64,000 nt of DNA from Armatimonadota bacterium (GTDB lineage Bacteria > Armatimonadota > Fimbriimonadia > Fimbriimonadales > Fimbriimonadaceae): the NCBI GenBank assembly GCA_016789105.1, contig JAEURN010000004.1, positions 310,001-374,000 of the forward strand, given 5' to 3'. The notes beneath the pieces are model-generated. The model saw only the letters and a program-made list of their open reading frames with translations, searched no databases and was not told the origin of the DNA. Each line of letters opens with the position of its first letter. Within the stretch, counting starts at the first letter, position 1. Of the stretch, positions 8,017 through 16,152 are shown piece after piece. The position numbers were made by a program, and so were the translations under genes.

Positions 8017-8763
8017 CTACTGCTTTTTTCGTTTGAACGCCGCCAGCGCAAAAGCTGCTACGGCCGCTATTGAACCGGGCTCGGGGACTGGCTTGGCGAA
8101 GACGGCCCATGCTTTGATATCGTTGTTGTTGTCGGCACCCCCGGTGCCGGATGCCAAGCCCGCATAGACGGGGGCATTCAAGATGCCGGAGGCATTAAGG
8201 TTGAAGTTGGCGACGAAGTTGTTATCGACAAAAACGTTCCAGTCGGAGGTCGCAGCGTTGTAGGTGGCGCTCAGGGCGTAGTCGGTGTTGTCGTTAAAGG
8301 CAAAGCCAACTGACATGTCATCGACGATCATGCCGTTGGAATCGGTTGTGATGAGGTGGATATCGTCCCAAAAGGTGCGGAATGAGAGGGCTACCATGTT
8401 GGGCACGCCGCCGATGCCGTTATCTCCTCCGCCGTCGCCGAGGGCGTTGACCCCATCGCCTTGGAAGGCAAAGGCGACCCCGTCGGCACCGTTGTTCGGC
8501 CCCCATTGGCCGAGATCGGAGGTGCCGTTGCCATTAAAGACCGCCGCGACGGCAAACCCGTTGGACAAATCTTGAGCATTGGTGTGCCAGGCGGTTCCGG
8601 CTTGTCCGCTGACATCGGCCACGGTTAGGCGGAGGACAGGGCCGCTGAGAATGGCGCTCCCGTTGAGCTGGAGGTCGGTGGGGGCTGTGAAGTTGTTGTA
8701 AACGAAGTCGGCGTGGACCGCCGAAGCAAGCACTATGGCTGCGAAGGCAAGGAAGTGTTTCAT
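8017..8763 (-). CDS. Lectin-like PEP-CTERM sorted exoprotein
   Basis: A 248-residue protein with signal peptide MKHFLAFAAIVLASAVHA. The body (NFTAPTDLQLNGSA..., GADGVAFAFQGDG, VALSFRTFWDD, YNAATSDWNVFVDN) resembles the legume-type (L-type) lectin beta-sandwich seen in bacterial anchor proteins. It ends in VPEPGS, a hydrophobic helix and FKRKKQ, the PEP-CTERM tripartite sorting signal that is recognised by an exosortase; none is encoded in this window. The start has AAAGGAG ten bases upstream. The protein is probably displayed in the outer envelope or exopolysaccharide. Ligand unknown. Confidence 0.85.
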   Translation of the reverse strand: MKHFLAFAAIVLASAVHADFVYNNFTAPTDLQLNGSAILSGPVLRLTVADVSGQAGTAWHTNAQDLSNGFAVAAVFNGNGTSDLGQWGPNNGADGVAFAFQGDGVNALGDGGGDNGIGGVPNMVALSFRTFWDDIHLITTDSNGMIVDDMSVGFAFNDNTDYALSATYNAATSDWNVFVDNNFVANFNLNASGILNAPVYAGLASGTGGADNNNDIKAWAVFAKPVPEPGSIAAVAAFALAAFKRKKQ

Positions 8764-9069
8764 AAGTTTTCGCTCCTTTCAATGTCCTAAATCAGTGAGG
8801 ACGCCCTATCATAAGTTCGAAGCGTAAAAGTGTCGCGATATCAAGGCGTGATGGTCTCACTTCAGGGTTAAAATTGAGATCGCTCGCTCTCAAGTTGCTT
8901 TTCTGAAATGTAAGCCTGCCCCTCGAATGCAGCCAATACCCTATTCCATTGGCTGATGCCCAACTTTTGGAGATGATGGCGATGGCTGGCGTCGGCATTC
9001 GACTGGCTTTGTGCGTGGCATGGCGCCACTGAGTTTTCAGAGTTGCACCGCATTGTAGAATCCGTGGCA
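8764..9069. other. Intergenic stretch, no supported gene
   Basis: About 306 bases between the divergent PEP-CTERM and GH35 genes. It must hold both promoters, but no convincing -35/-10 pair was found. On the minus strand 8868-8990 a short frame reads HRHHLQKLGISQ, reminiscent of the last helix of a LuxR-type DNA-binding domain; it is too short to be a gene and could be a decayed remnant. Confidence 0.4.
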
Positions 9070-11436
9070 ATGGCCCAACTGCTCAACCGACAGTTCATTG
9101 TCGATGGCAAACCGTCATTGATTCTTTCAGGCGAGGTGCACTACTTTCGGCTTCAAAAGGCCGAATGGGAAGACCGGATCCGCAAAGCTAAAGAAGCTGG
9201 GTGCAACTGCATTGCCAGCTACATCCCCTGGCTGTGGCACGAGGAGCGGAGCGGGGAAGCCGATGTGGACGGGCGGACCCGGCCCGAGCGCGATTTGGGT
9301 TTGTTCATCGACCTCTGCCGGCAAATGGGGCTCTGGTTTATCGCCCGGCCCGGCCCCTATGTGATGGCCGAGGTGAAAAACGAGGGCTTGCCTTACTGGG
9401 TGTTTGAGGAATGCCCCGATGCCGTGACGGTGAATTGGAATGGGTCTGCCGCCAAGAGCCGGGTGGTGCGGTACAACGACGCCGCCTTTTTGCAGCGGGT
9501 CGAACGGTGGTATGGCGCGGTGATGCCGGTTTTGGCAAAGCGGTTGGAACCCACCGGGGGGAATGTCATCGCCGTCCAACTGGATAACGAGATCGGCATG
9601 CTGCAGTGTTGGAGCGAAGACCCCGACTTGAGCGACGACACCCTCTGCGAATTCGCGCGGTTCGTCCAGTCGCAGGGGCGTTCGGACGATTACCCGTTCG
9701 ACCTCGGCGACCCCGAGATGCGGGCGAAGATGCTCCGTGAGCCCAACCAACCGTCCGCCCTCCGATTTTGGAACGATTACCACCAGTTCATCCGTGGCGA
9801 GTTTGCGCGGTATGTCGCGGCATTGCGTCGATTCGCCGAGCAGGGCGGCGTGCAGGGAGTTCCCTTCCTGGTGAACATCCATGGCAGCGGGGGCGGCCGG
9901 GCCACCACCTTTCCTATCGGGATCGCTCAAGTTTATGAAAGTTATGCGCAAGAGGGACAATTTTGGGGGTCGAGCGATCATTACCTGGGCGATATCACTC
10001 GCGAGAATGCCGGGGATTTATATATGTTGAATGCATTCATGGCTTACACAAATTTGCCAAACCAACCTTTGAGCAGCGTGGAGTTTGAGGCGGGAACGGG
10101 GGATTACGGCGAAACCGGCGGCAACCGCTACTCCGGCAAAGCAACAGACTTCAAAGCCAGGGTAAGCGTTATTCAGGGCAACCGTCTGCTCAACCACTAT
10201 CTGATCGCCGGAGGGCATAACCCCCGGCTGGATAACCCTCCCAACGATGGCAACGGCCGGCTGGGCACCACCGGTGGCCGGCATGGATTTGCCGCCCCAA
10301 TCGGACCAGAAGGACAACTCGACCCTGTCTACTTCAATTTGAAGGATACGAACGGGGTGCTTGCCGCGAACGCCGCGATTTTGGCCACCGGAAAGGAAGA
10401 ATGGGATGACATCGCCATTGGGTTCATGCCAAGTGCCTACCAAACTGACCTGAAGCCGCCGGGGCCAATGCGGGAGTTAGCATCAAGTTTGGAATCGGCG
10501 CGGGGTTGGCAAGACCGGATCATCCGGGCGATGTGGCAATGTGGATTGGGGTTTCCCGCCGTCAACCTGGAATCGGACGCCCGGATCGAGCAGCAGGTAT
10601 TGGTTGTGGCAACGTCACCCCACATGAACCGCAGGGTCGCTGAGAGGATCATTGCATTTGCTGAAGGCGGGGGGAAGGCGATCTTGTTCGGGGCGATTCC
10701 GCAATTGGATTTGCTTGGCAACTCCGGGCTCCCGATTGCGGGCCGGCTCGGGGTCACGCTCGGGGAGACAGCCCGGGGTTCGGTTGGCTATTTCCCAAGC
10801 ATGCGGGGGTTTGGCCCGGCTGCGGAGATGGCGGAGTCCCGTTTTTACGAGGGGTTCCCGTTCCGATGCGCCGATGCCGAACCGATTTTCCGCATGGCCC
10901 AGTCGCCGGATCTGCTGGGCGCAAGAATCCGGGTTGGGGAAGGAACTGTGACGTTGCTGACCGTGCAACCGCCCCAGCACCTGGATTTTTGGCAGAAATT
11001 CTTTGCCTGGCATGGCGTCAAACCTGCGGTTAGCCACGATGACCATTCGGGCGGGTTGATGTTGGGGCGTTTCCGTTCGGACCTAGGGGATTTGGTCAGC
11101 CTGGTCAACCTCGACGACCATTCCAAGGAAATCCGACTCCAGGGGGATCTGATCCAGCCAGAGATGGGGGCGGTTCACTTGGCCGGCCGCACCGCTAAGC
11201 TCTTGCCATCAAATGCCGTGATCGGCCGGGGCCGAATCATCTGGTCCACGGCAGAGATCGTCCGCCGAGCAGGGAACGAAGTTTGGTTCCGTCGTGGCAC
11301 GTTGCCGGAACGGGTGGCGATCGCCGGATCCGTCGTGGAAATGGACGAGGGGATTCAAACCACAAAGCTCGGCGACCAATGGGCGTGCCAGGTTTTGCCC
11401 GGAACGGAACCGGCGCGAATCCGGTTTGCTGGTTGA
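9070..11436 (+). CDS. Glycoside hydrolase family 35, beta-galactosidase-like
   Basis: A 788-residue protein from ATG 9070 (MAQLLNRQFIVDGKP); an in-frame ATG at 9043 would add nine residues. The N-terminal TIM barrel carries the GH35 hallmarks LILSGEVHYFR, ASYIPWLWHE, FIARPGPYVMAEV and QLDNEIG, whose Glu is the predicted acid/base. SSVEFEAGTGDY later supplies a candidate nucleophile Glu. The C-terminal half fits the usual glutamine-amidotransferase-like and beta-sandwich accessory domains. No signal peptide is evident, so it is likely cytoplasmic or exported otherwise. The enzyme would release terminal beta-galactose or related residues from oligosaccharides. Its stop is 2 bases from the convergent nuoF stop. 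Confidence 0.88.
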   Translation: MAQLLNRQFIVDGKPSLILSGEVHYFRLQKAEWEDRIRKAKEAGCNCIASYIPWLWHEERSGEADVDGRTRPERDLGLFIDLCRQMGLWFIARPGPYVMAEVKNEGLPYWVFEECPDAVTVNWNGSAAKSRVVRYNDAAFLQRVERWYGAVMPVLAKRLEPTGGNVIAVQLDNEIGMLQCWSEDPDLSDDTLCEFARFVQSQGRSDDYPFDLGDPEMRAKMLREPNQPSALRFWNDYHQFIRGEFARYVAALRRFAEQGGVQGVPFLVNIHGSGGGRATTFPIGIAQVYESYAQEGQFWGSSDHYLGDITRENAGDLYMLNAFMAYTNLPNQPLSSVEFEAGTGDYGETGGNRYSGKATDFKARVSVIQGNRLLNHYLIAGGHNPRLDNPPNDGNGRLGTTGGRHGFAAPIGPEGQLDPVYFNLKDTNGVLAANAAILATGKEEWDDIAIGFMPSAYQTDLKPPGPMRELASSLESARGWQDRIIRAMWQCGLGFPAVNLESDARIEQQVLVVATSPHMNRRVAERIIAFAEGGGKAILFGAIPQLDLLGNSGLPIAGRLGVTLGETARGSVGYFPSMRGFGPAAEMAESRFYEGFPFRCADAEPIFRMAQSPDLLGARIRVGEGTVTLLTVQPPQHLDFWQKFFAWHGVKPAVSHDDHSGGLMLGRFRSDLGDLVSLVNLDDHSKEIRLQGDLIQPEMGAVHLAGRTAKLLPSNAVIGRGRIIWSTAEIVRRAGNEVWFRRGTLPERVAIAGSVVEMDEGIQTTKLGDQWACQVLPGTEPARIRFAG

Positions 11437-11438
11437 GC

Positions 11439-12770
11439 CTAGGCCAAGACCGGTTGCTGCCAGGCCGGGGCGAGAGCAAATGCCTCCGGCGAATCCACCA
11501 TGGACTTGCCGTGCCGAATGTAGTACTCAAACTCTTCCGGGAAAACGCGCAAGGCGGCGGCCACTGGCCATGCCGCGGCATCGCCAAGCCCGCAGAACGA
11601 CCGACCGTCGATCTGCTCGGTGATCTGCATCAACAGATCCATGTCTCCCGGTTGGCCGTTGCCCATCACAATTCTCCGCAGGATCTGTTCCATCCACTTG
11701 GTTCCTTCGCGGCATGGGGTGCATTTGCCACAAGATTCGTTGGCATAAAACAGTGCCGTCCTCCAGATGAAGCTGACGATACAGGTGTGTTCATTGAGGA
11801 ACATACAAGCCCCCGAACCGACCATGGATTTGACCTCGGCCATTTCTTCGTAACCGATGATTGCTTGGCCGACGGCCTCCGCATTGATGATGGGGACTGA
11901 CGAACCTCCGGGGACGCAGGCTTTGAGTTTGCCTCCTTTCATTCCGCCGGACATTTCCAGCAACTCCATGAGGGTCGTGCCGAATTCGATTTCGTAGTTG
12001 CCTGGCTTGTTGACGTGGCCGCTGACTGAGAAGAGCTTGGTTCCCCGGGAATTTTTGGTGGATGCCCCCAGAGTCGCGTACCACTCCCCGCCCCGGTCAA
12101 TGATATAAGGGGCGCAGGCGTAGCTTTCGACGTTGTTGATGACGGTCGGGTAATCCCACAATCCGGCCACGGTTGGCAACGGGGCATGGGGGAACTTGAG
12201 CCGGGGCATCCCGCGTTCTCCCATCAGCGAGCTCATGAGGGCAGACTCTTCACCGCATTCATAAGAGCCAGCACCTAAGTGGATGTAGAGGTCGAAATCG
12301 AACCCGCTGCCTTGGATGTTTTTGCCGAGGTACCCGTTGGCATAGGCTTCGTCAATGGCGTTGCGCAAGGCTTTGGCGGAATCGACGAATTCCCCGCGGA
12401 TGTAGATGTATCCGGCATCGGCTTGGGTGGCAAATGCCGCAATGGTCATCCCTTCGATCAACGTGAAGGGGATGGTCTCCATGATCTGCTTGTCTTTGAA
12501 TGTGCCGGGTTCGCCTTCGTCGGCGTTGCAGAGCACAAAGTGGTGGGCGGCGGTTTTTTCTTTAGCGATGCCGTTCCATTTGATCCAGGTGGGAAACCCG
12601 GCCCCACCGCGTCCCCGGAGCCCGCTAGTCTTGATCTCATCGATGATGGCTTGCCGCTCCATTTTCAAGGCTTTTGCCAGCCCTTTGTATCCGCCTTTGG
12701 CGAGGTACCCCTTCAGGGTCTTGAACTGGGGGTCATCGGTGTGTTCGAACAGCAGCTTGTATTCGGCCAT
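11439..12770 (-). CDS. nuoF: NADH-quinone oxidoreductase subunit F
   Basis: A 443-residue subunit of the complex I NADH-dehydrogenase arm. It has the FMN/NADH site GLRGRGGAGFPTWIKW near residue 50, CNADEGEPGTFKD near 85 and GAGSYECGEESALM near 165. The [4Fe-4S] cluster N3 cysteines lie in CGKCTPCREG plus FCGLGD. It accepts hydride from NADH and passes electrons to the NuoE/NuoG clusters. In most genomes nuoF follows nuoE directly; here about 2.7 kb carrying two pilin cassettes separates them. It is divergent from cassette A, with a 189-base gap holding no other gene. Confidence 0.97.
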   Translation of the reverse strand: MAEYKLLFEHTDDPQFKTLKGYLAKGGYKGLAKALKMERQAIIDEIKTSGLRGRGGAGFPTWIKWNGIAKEKTAAHHFVLCNADEGEPGTFKDKQIMETIPFTLIEGMTIAAFATQADAGYIYIRGEFVDSAKALRNAIDEAYANGYLGKNIQGSGFDFDLYIHLGAGSYECGEESALMSSLMGERGMPRLKFPHAPLPTVAGLWDYPTVINNVESYACAPYIIDRGGEWYATLGASTKNSRGTKLFSVSGHVNKPGNYEIEFGTTLMELLEMSGGMKGGKLKACVPGGSSVPIINAEAVGQAIIGYEEMAEVKSMVGSGACMFLNEHTCIVSFIWRTALFYANESCGKCTPCREGTKWMEQILRRIVMGNGQPGDMDLLMQITEQIDGRSFCGLGDAAAWPVAAALRVFPEEFEYYIRHGKSMVDSPEAFALAPAWQQPVLA

Positions 12771-12959
12771 CGCGTTGATCCCATTCTACTCGGCTGGAAA
12801 CGCGGGATACGGCACGTCGGTTCGGCGGGGTATCCGGACAAATCCGGGAACCCGGGATCCTGCCGGCATGGTACAGAAGCGTGGAGACAGCCTGGCTGGC
12901 CGAATGGGCCCGCCGGGCTTCTTGAGTTCAGCCGGATGGAAATCTGGTTGGGAGCACTT

Positions 12960-13853
12960 ATGAAAAAAGCCTTTACATTGATCGAGCTGCTCGTTGTGAT
13001 CGCCATTATCGCGATCCTCGCGGCAATCCTCTTCCCTGTCTTTGCGCAGGCGAAGGTTGCGGCCAAGAAGACTCAAGACTTGAGCAATCAAAAAAACATG
13101 GGGACGGCCATCCAAATCTATTTGAGCGATTACGACGACCTGTTCCCCCTGGCTTACCCGTACATCAGCGGCCAGTTCCAGTGGTTGAGCTATGTCGACA
13201 CTCCCCAAGACTGGGACGGTTCTGGCAATGCGGCCTATTTCGCTGCAATGGGGGCGGCCTGGCCAAACAACGTCCGGCCCTACATCAAAAATGACCAGAT
13301 CTTGGCCTCACCGGGATCCAGCCAATTCAGCCCGTTTGGCAACATCTATGGCACCGCGGTCAGGCCAACTTCGGATGTCGGCTACTCCTTCAACACCCTG
13401 TTGACGCAATATTCATCGACGGCGGTTACGGATGTTGCGAAGCTGCGGGTCATCACCAACCCGTATGGCAATCGGAATTTCAAGGGTTTGACACGTCCGG
13501 GCTCCCGCCTCAATTGCAGGCTTCCCGGCCCTTGCCAATACGTGCCGAGCTCGCCGAGTTGCAATGGGGCGGCCCGCAACGGCGAGTGGAGCGAACTCAG
13601 TAACCCGAATGGGGCTTCCATGTGGATGTTTGGTCAGGGGATGAACGCAACCTATGCCGATAGCCACGCCAAATTCACCCGGGTGGCTGGTGGACCGACG
13701 ACGGCCAGCGATTTCCGAAATGATTTCTGGGCGGCCTACAACGCCAACGGGGTCGCGCGGTGGAACGAGTGGCAAGACACCAATTTCTGCCACACATTGC
13801 TGTTCATGCCGGACTTTGACTTCCAGAATTTTGGGACTCCGGTGTTCTTCTGA
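12960..13853 (+). CDS. Prepilin-like protein, cassette A
   Basis: A 297-residue protein starting [11 protein letters not shown] at ATG 12960, preceded by GGGAG. The frame is open upstream but only as non-coding sequence antisense to nuoF. The family blocks are [35 protein letters not shown] and, near the C-terminus, NATYADSHAKFTRV (equivalent of the DGHxK element of H-X9-DG prepilins) and CHTLLFMPDFDFQ. The position -1 residue is Ala. It would be an inner-membrane pseudopilin processed by a prepilin peptidase. The stop overlaps the next start (TGATG), coupling it to a lipoprotein gene. It is the only cassette on the plus strand. Confidence 0.92.
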   Translation: MKKAFTLIELLVVIAIIAILAAILFPVFAQAKVAAKKTQDLSNQKNMGTAIQIYLSDYDDLFPLAYPYISGQFQWLSYVDTPQDWDGSGNAAYFAAMGAAWPNNVRPYIKNDQILASPGSSQFSPFGNIYGTAVRPTSDVGYSFNTLLTQYSSTAVTDVAKLRVITNPYGNRNFKGLTRPGSRLNCRLPGPCQYVPSSPSCNGAARNGEWSELSNPNGASMWMFGQGMNATYADSHAKFTRVAGGPTTASDFRNDFWAAYNANGVARWNEWQDTNFCHTLLFMPDFDFQNFGTPVFF

Positions 13854-14053
13854 TGCGGGTATCAACGGCACTATTGGGGCTGATCGCCCTCGCATTGATG
13901 GGTGGATGCGCCCCATCTGAACCAGAAGGCGACTACAAACCACCGGCGGAAGGGACGTACAAGCAGGCTGACCAAGTCCCGGGGCGGGAGGGCCGCACCA
14001 AGGCCGAGGCCGGCGGTTCGGAATCAGCGGGCGCGCGCACCGAAAGCAGATAG
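13853..14053 (+). CDS. Small lipoprotein, cassette A
   Basis: A 66-residue protein with a lipoprotein signal MRVSTALLGLIALALMGGC, with the lipobox MGGC and the lipidated Cys at residue 19. The mature part is short, hydrophilic and apparently disordered, rich in Gly, Glu, Lys and Pro. Translation is coupled to the prepilin through TGATG, and a strong terminator follows directly. No homology to a named family was recognised. Three other prepilin genes in this window are followed by a comparable lipoprotein, which argues that it is a real gene working with its pilin. Confidence 0.82.
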   Translation: MRVSTALLGLIALALMGGCAPSEPEGDYKPPAEGTYKQADQVPGREGRTKAEAGGSESAGARTESR

Positions 14054-14059
14054 CCGGCA

Positions 14060-14099
14060 AACGGGGCTGCGGGAAGAACCCGCAGCCCCGTTATTTTTT
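14060..14099 (+). terminator. Rho-independent terminator between cassettes A and B
   Basis: A perfect 14-bp stem AACGGGGCTGCGGG / CCCGCAGCCCCGTT around loop AAGAA, followed by ATTTTTTA. It ends cassette A on the plus strand. The cassette B lipoprotein stop (complement of 14098-14100) lies in its T-run, so the same stem may also slow convergent transcription from the minus strand. Confidence 0.95.
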
Positions 14100-14319
14100 A
14101 TCGCCTTCCGCGTGAACTTGGATCGTTCGGGTCGACACCGGTTTCGGCCTGTTTGGCCGCTGTGCGTTCCGCCGCCCCCGGGGGCAACGGCTGGTCTGCG
14201 GGGATGTCTTTAGCCACATCGGCCGACTTGTTTTGCGGGGCTTCTTCCGCCTGGGCGCATCCGCAGAGGGCGGCACCGAGCGAGGCGGCCAACAGGAGCA
14301 CGGCCAGCGCTTGCTTCAT
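14098..14319 (-). CDS. Small lipoprotein, cassette B
   Basis: A 73-residue protein from ATG 14317-14319: signal MKQALAVLLLAASLGAAL, lipobox LCGC, then a charged, low-complexity mature part (KSADVAKDIPADQPLPPG). It starts one base after the stop of the upstream prepilin, so the two are certainly co-transcribed. The stop lies within the 3' flank of the terminator at 14060-14099. It resembles the cassette A, C and D lipoproteins in size, signal and composition more than in aligned sequence. Confidence 0.82.
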   Translation of the reverse strand: MKQALAVLLLAASLGAALCGCAQAEEAPQNKSADVAKDIPADQPLPPGAAERTAAKQAETGVDPNDPSSRGRR

Positions 14320-14320
14320 G

Positions 14321-15244
14321 TTAGTAGGCCGCATATGGGGTTCCGGTGATGGTTTGGCCATCCCAGTCGGGCCGGAACATCAGGGCGTGGCAGTAGTATT
14401 CGTCATACCAACTGTAGAGGTAGTTGGCCCGGCCGTCTGCCTTCAGGTAGTTAGCAAACGGGTCGTTGCGGTAATCGGTGCGGGTGCCCGGGCCATAGTT
14501 CATGCCGAGTTTGACCGCTTTGGCATGGCCATCGACATAGCTCCACGTTTGGGTGTTGCCGTACATCCACTGCGTGTTGTAGGGGCCGAACCAATAGCTG
14601 TATGTCCCGTTGCCATAACCGCTGCAACCGGAGGCCGTCGGCCGGTATTGGCAGGATGGGTCGCTGGTGACCCCGCAATACAGGGCAGGGAACGGGCCGG
14701 TGTCAAACCCGACGACGTTGTCTTTACCGCCAACTTGGGTGGCCAGCGGGGTCGTGACCGGACTGGTGACCGCGGTGGCGTTGTATCCGTGGAGCATCCC
14801 GTTATAGCCGTAGCCGGTGATGCCGGGCTCTTTGACTTTGCCGGGCAAAAGTGTTGAGTAGAACGCGATGTTCAGTTTAATGCCGTCCGGGGACTCGGCG
14901 ATCTGGCGGTTTTTGACATACGGGTCGATCTCGTTGTGCCACGAGCCGCTCGAGTAGGCCGTCAAGCTCGCGCTGTAAGTAGACCAGTTTTGGGGCACTT
15001 CCAACCAAGCATTCCACGCCCATCCCCCACCGGGGACCTTGCCGTAGGCCAGCGGGAAGGTGTCGTCGTAGTCGGAAAGGTAGATCTGGGTTCCCGTGTT
15101 GAGTTGCTTCACGTTGGAGAGCGACGAGGTCTTTTTGGCCGCGCTTTTGGCTTGGGCAAAGACAGGGAACAGGATAGCGGCAAGGATTGCGATGATGGCG
15201 ATGACCACCAGCAGCTCGATCAGTGTAAAGGCATGGCGTTTCAT
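14321..15244 (-). CDS. Prepilin-like protein, cassette B
   Basis: A 307-residue prepilin with N-terminus [14 protein letters not shown] (ATG at 15242-15244; Ala at -1), the hydrophobic helix, [17 protein letters not shown], then NTGTQIYLSDYDDTFPLAYG. The C-terminal third carries MYGNTQTWSYVDGHAKAVKLG, a good match to the H-X9-DG processing-associated element, and CHALMFRPDWDGQ. Only weak Shine-Dalgarno material precedes the start. The gene lies on the same strand as the nuo genes, between nuoE and nuoF. The upstream region contains a cluster of TTGCC repeats. Confidence 0.92.
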   Translation of the reverse strand: MKRHAFTLIELLVVIAIIAILAAILFPVFAQAKSAAKKTSSLSNVKQLNTGTQIYLSDYDDTFPLAYGKVPGGGWAWNAWLEVPQNWSTYSASLTAYSSGSWHNEIDPYVKNRQIAESPDGIKLNIAFYSTLLPGKVKEPGITGYGYNGMLHGYNATAVTSPVTTPLATQVGGKDNVVGFDTGPFPALYCGVTSDPSCQYRPTASGCSGYGNGTYSYWFGPYNTQWMYGNTQTWSYVDGHAKAVKLGMNYGPGTRTDYRNDPFANYLKADGRANYLYSWYDEYYCHALMFRPDWDGQTITGTPYAAY

Positions 15245-15316
15245 TAAACGATCCCCATTCAAGGGAAGCCACCCTACACAGAAGACCACCCAGGAATGAT
15301 CTACTTTACAGCAAAC

Positions 15317-15387
15317 TTGCCGGCTTTGCCAGAGGCAAAATCAAATTTGCCGAAGCAAGCTTCAACAAAAGGCATTTGCCGCTTGCC
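15317..15387. repeat. Cluster of TTGCC short repeats upstream of cassette B
   Basis: Five direct TTGCC copies (15317, 15326, 15347, 15376 and 15383) and one inverted GGCAA (15334) occur in 71 bases of the 212-base gap between nuoE and the cassette B prepilin. They could be binding sites for a regulator or simply a low-complexity relic. No factor can be named. Confidence 0.4.
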
Positions 15388-15456
15388 GATATTGCACGGA
15401 ATTCAAATCAGAATTTCGTTGGCAAGGGGCCACGTGCTTAAGAGCGGGGATGGATC

Positions 15457-16068
15457 TTACAGCTTCCCATCACGCAAGTGCACTTTGACGATGGAATCGG
15501 CCAGTTGGGTGACGGTCGGCTCCTGAGATTTGAGGTCTTCGATCAGCTTATCAACATAAGTCTTGTCGACGGGGCCATGGTATTGGTCTCCAACTTGCAG
15601 TAGGGGCGCCCGATCGCAGGCGTTCAGACATTCGACTTCATGCAAGGTGAAAAGCCCATCGGCCGTTGTTTCGCCGTATCCGATGCCGAGCTTTTCTTTG
15701 AGGTAGTCCCCAATCCGGTAGGCGCCGCACATGTGGCAGGTCAGGCAGGTGCAGACCTCGATCATGTGTTTGCCCACAGCGTGGGCGGTGTTGTACATGC
15801 TGTAAAACGTGGCGACCCCTTCCACTTCGGCATAGCTCCGGTTGAGCCTGTGGGCCACTTCGGCGATCGCATTGGCGGAAAGGAAACCGCCGTACTCCCG
15901 TTGCGCAATCCACAACCCGGGCAAGATGCACGCCTTGACCTCGGGATAGTGGGATTTGAGGGCCTCCAACTGGTCAATTGCGGTCTGTGAGAACTTGAGT
16001 TCCAGTTCGTCGGCCTTGGGTGCCTTTGGCCTTTCGTTGACGGCTCCGAGTTGGATGAGGTCGCTCAT
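15457..16068 (-). CDS. nuoE: NADH-quinone oxidoreductase subunit E
   Basis: A 203-residue subunit carrying the [2Fe-2S] cluster N1a. Start at ATG 16066-16068 (MSDLIQLGAV). The ligands are in VCTCLTCHMCGAYRI (C-x4-C) and VECLNACDRAPLLQV (C-x3-C), with the family block YAEVEGVATFYSMYNTA between residues 80 and 110. The C-terminal tail (about 30 residues after the thioredoxin-like fold) is slightly longer than usual. Its normal partner nuoF lies about 2.7 kb downstream, and a PEP-CTERM gene with a hairpin lies upstream, so it needs its own promoter. Confidence 0.96.
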   Translation of the reverse strand: MSDLIQLGAVNERPKAPKADELELKFSQTAIDQLEALKSHYPEVKACILPGLWIAQREYGGFLSANAIAEVAHRLNRSYAEVEGVATFYSMYNTAHAVGKHMIEVCTCLTCHMCGAYRIGDYLKEKLGIGYGETTADGLFTLHEVECLNACDRAPLLQVGDQYHGPVDKTYVDKLIEDLKSQEPTVTQLADSIVKVHLRDGKL

Positions 16069-16105
16069 CGGTTGGCGTAGTGTACTGGAAATTCGTATAG
16101 GGAAG

Positions 16106-16132
16106 GGCCGCCCCGATTGGGTCGGGACGGCC
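16106..16132 (-). terminator. Putative terminator after the PEP-CTERM gene
   Basis: GGCCGCCCCGA / TCGGGACGGCC forms an 11-bp stem with one mismatch around TTGGG, in the 84-base gap between the PEP-CTERM stop and the nuoE start. The minus-strand 3' side is pyrimidine-rich (CTTCCCT) but not a clean T-run. Confidence 0.5.
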
Positions 16133-16152
16133 ACAATTGGATAGTTGCCCGG

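Noticed and set aside
12279-12959. An upstream extension of the cassette A prepilin by 227 codons
   Set aside because: The extension is antisense to nuoF, and the prepilin signal must be N-terminal. The ATG at 12960 has its own Shine-Dalgarno.
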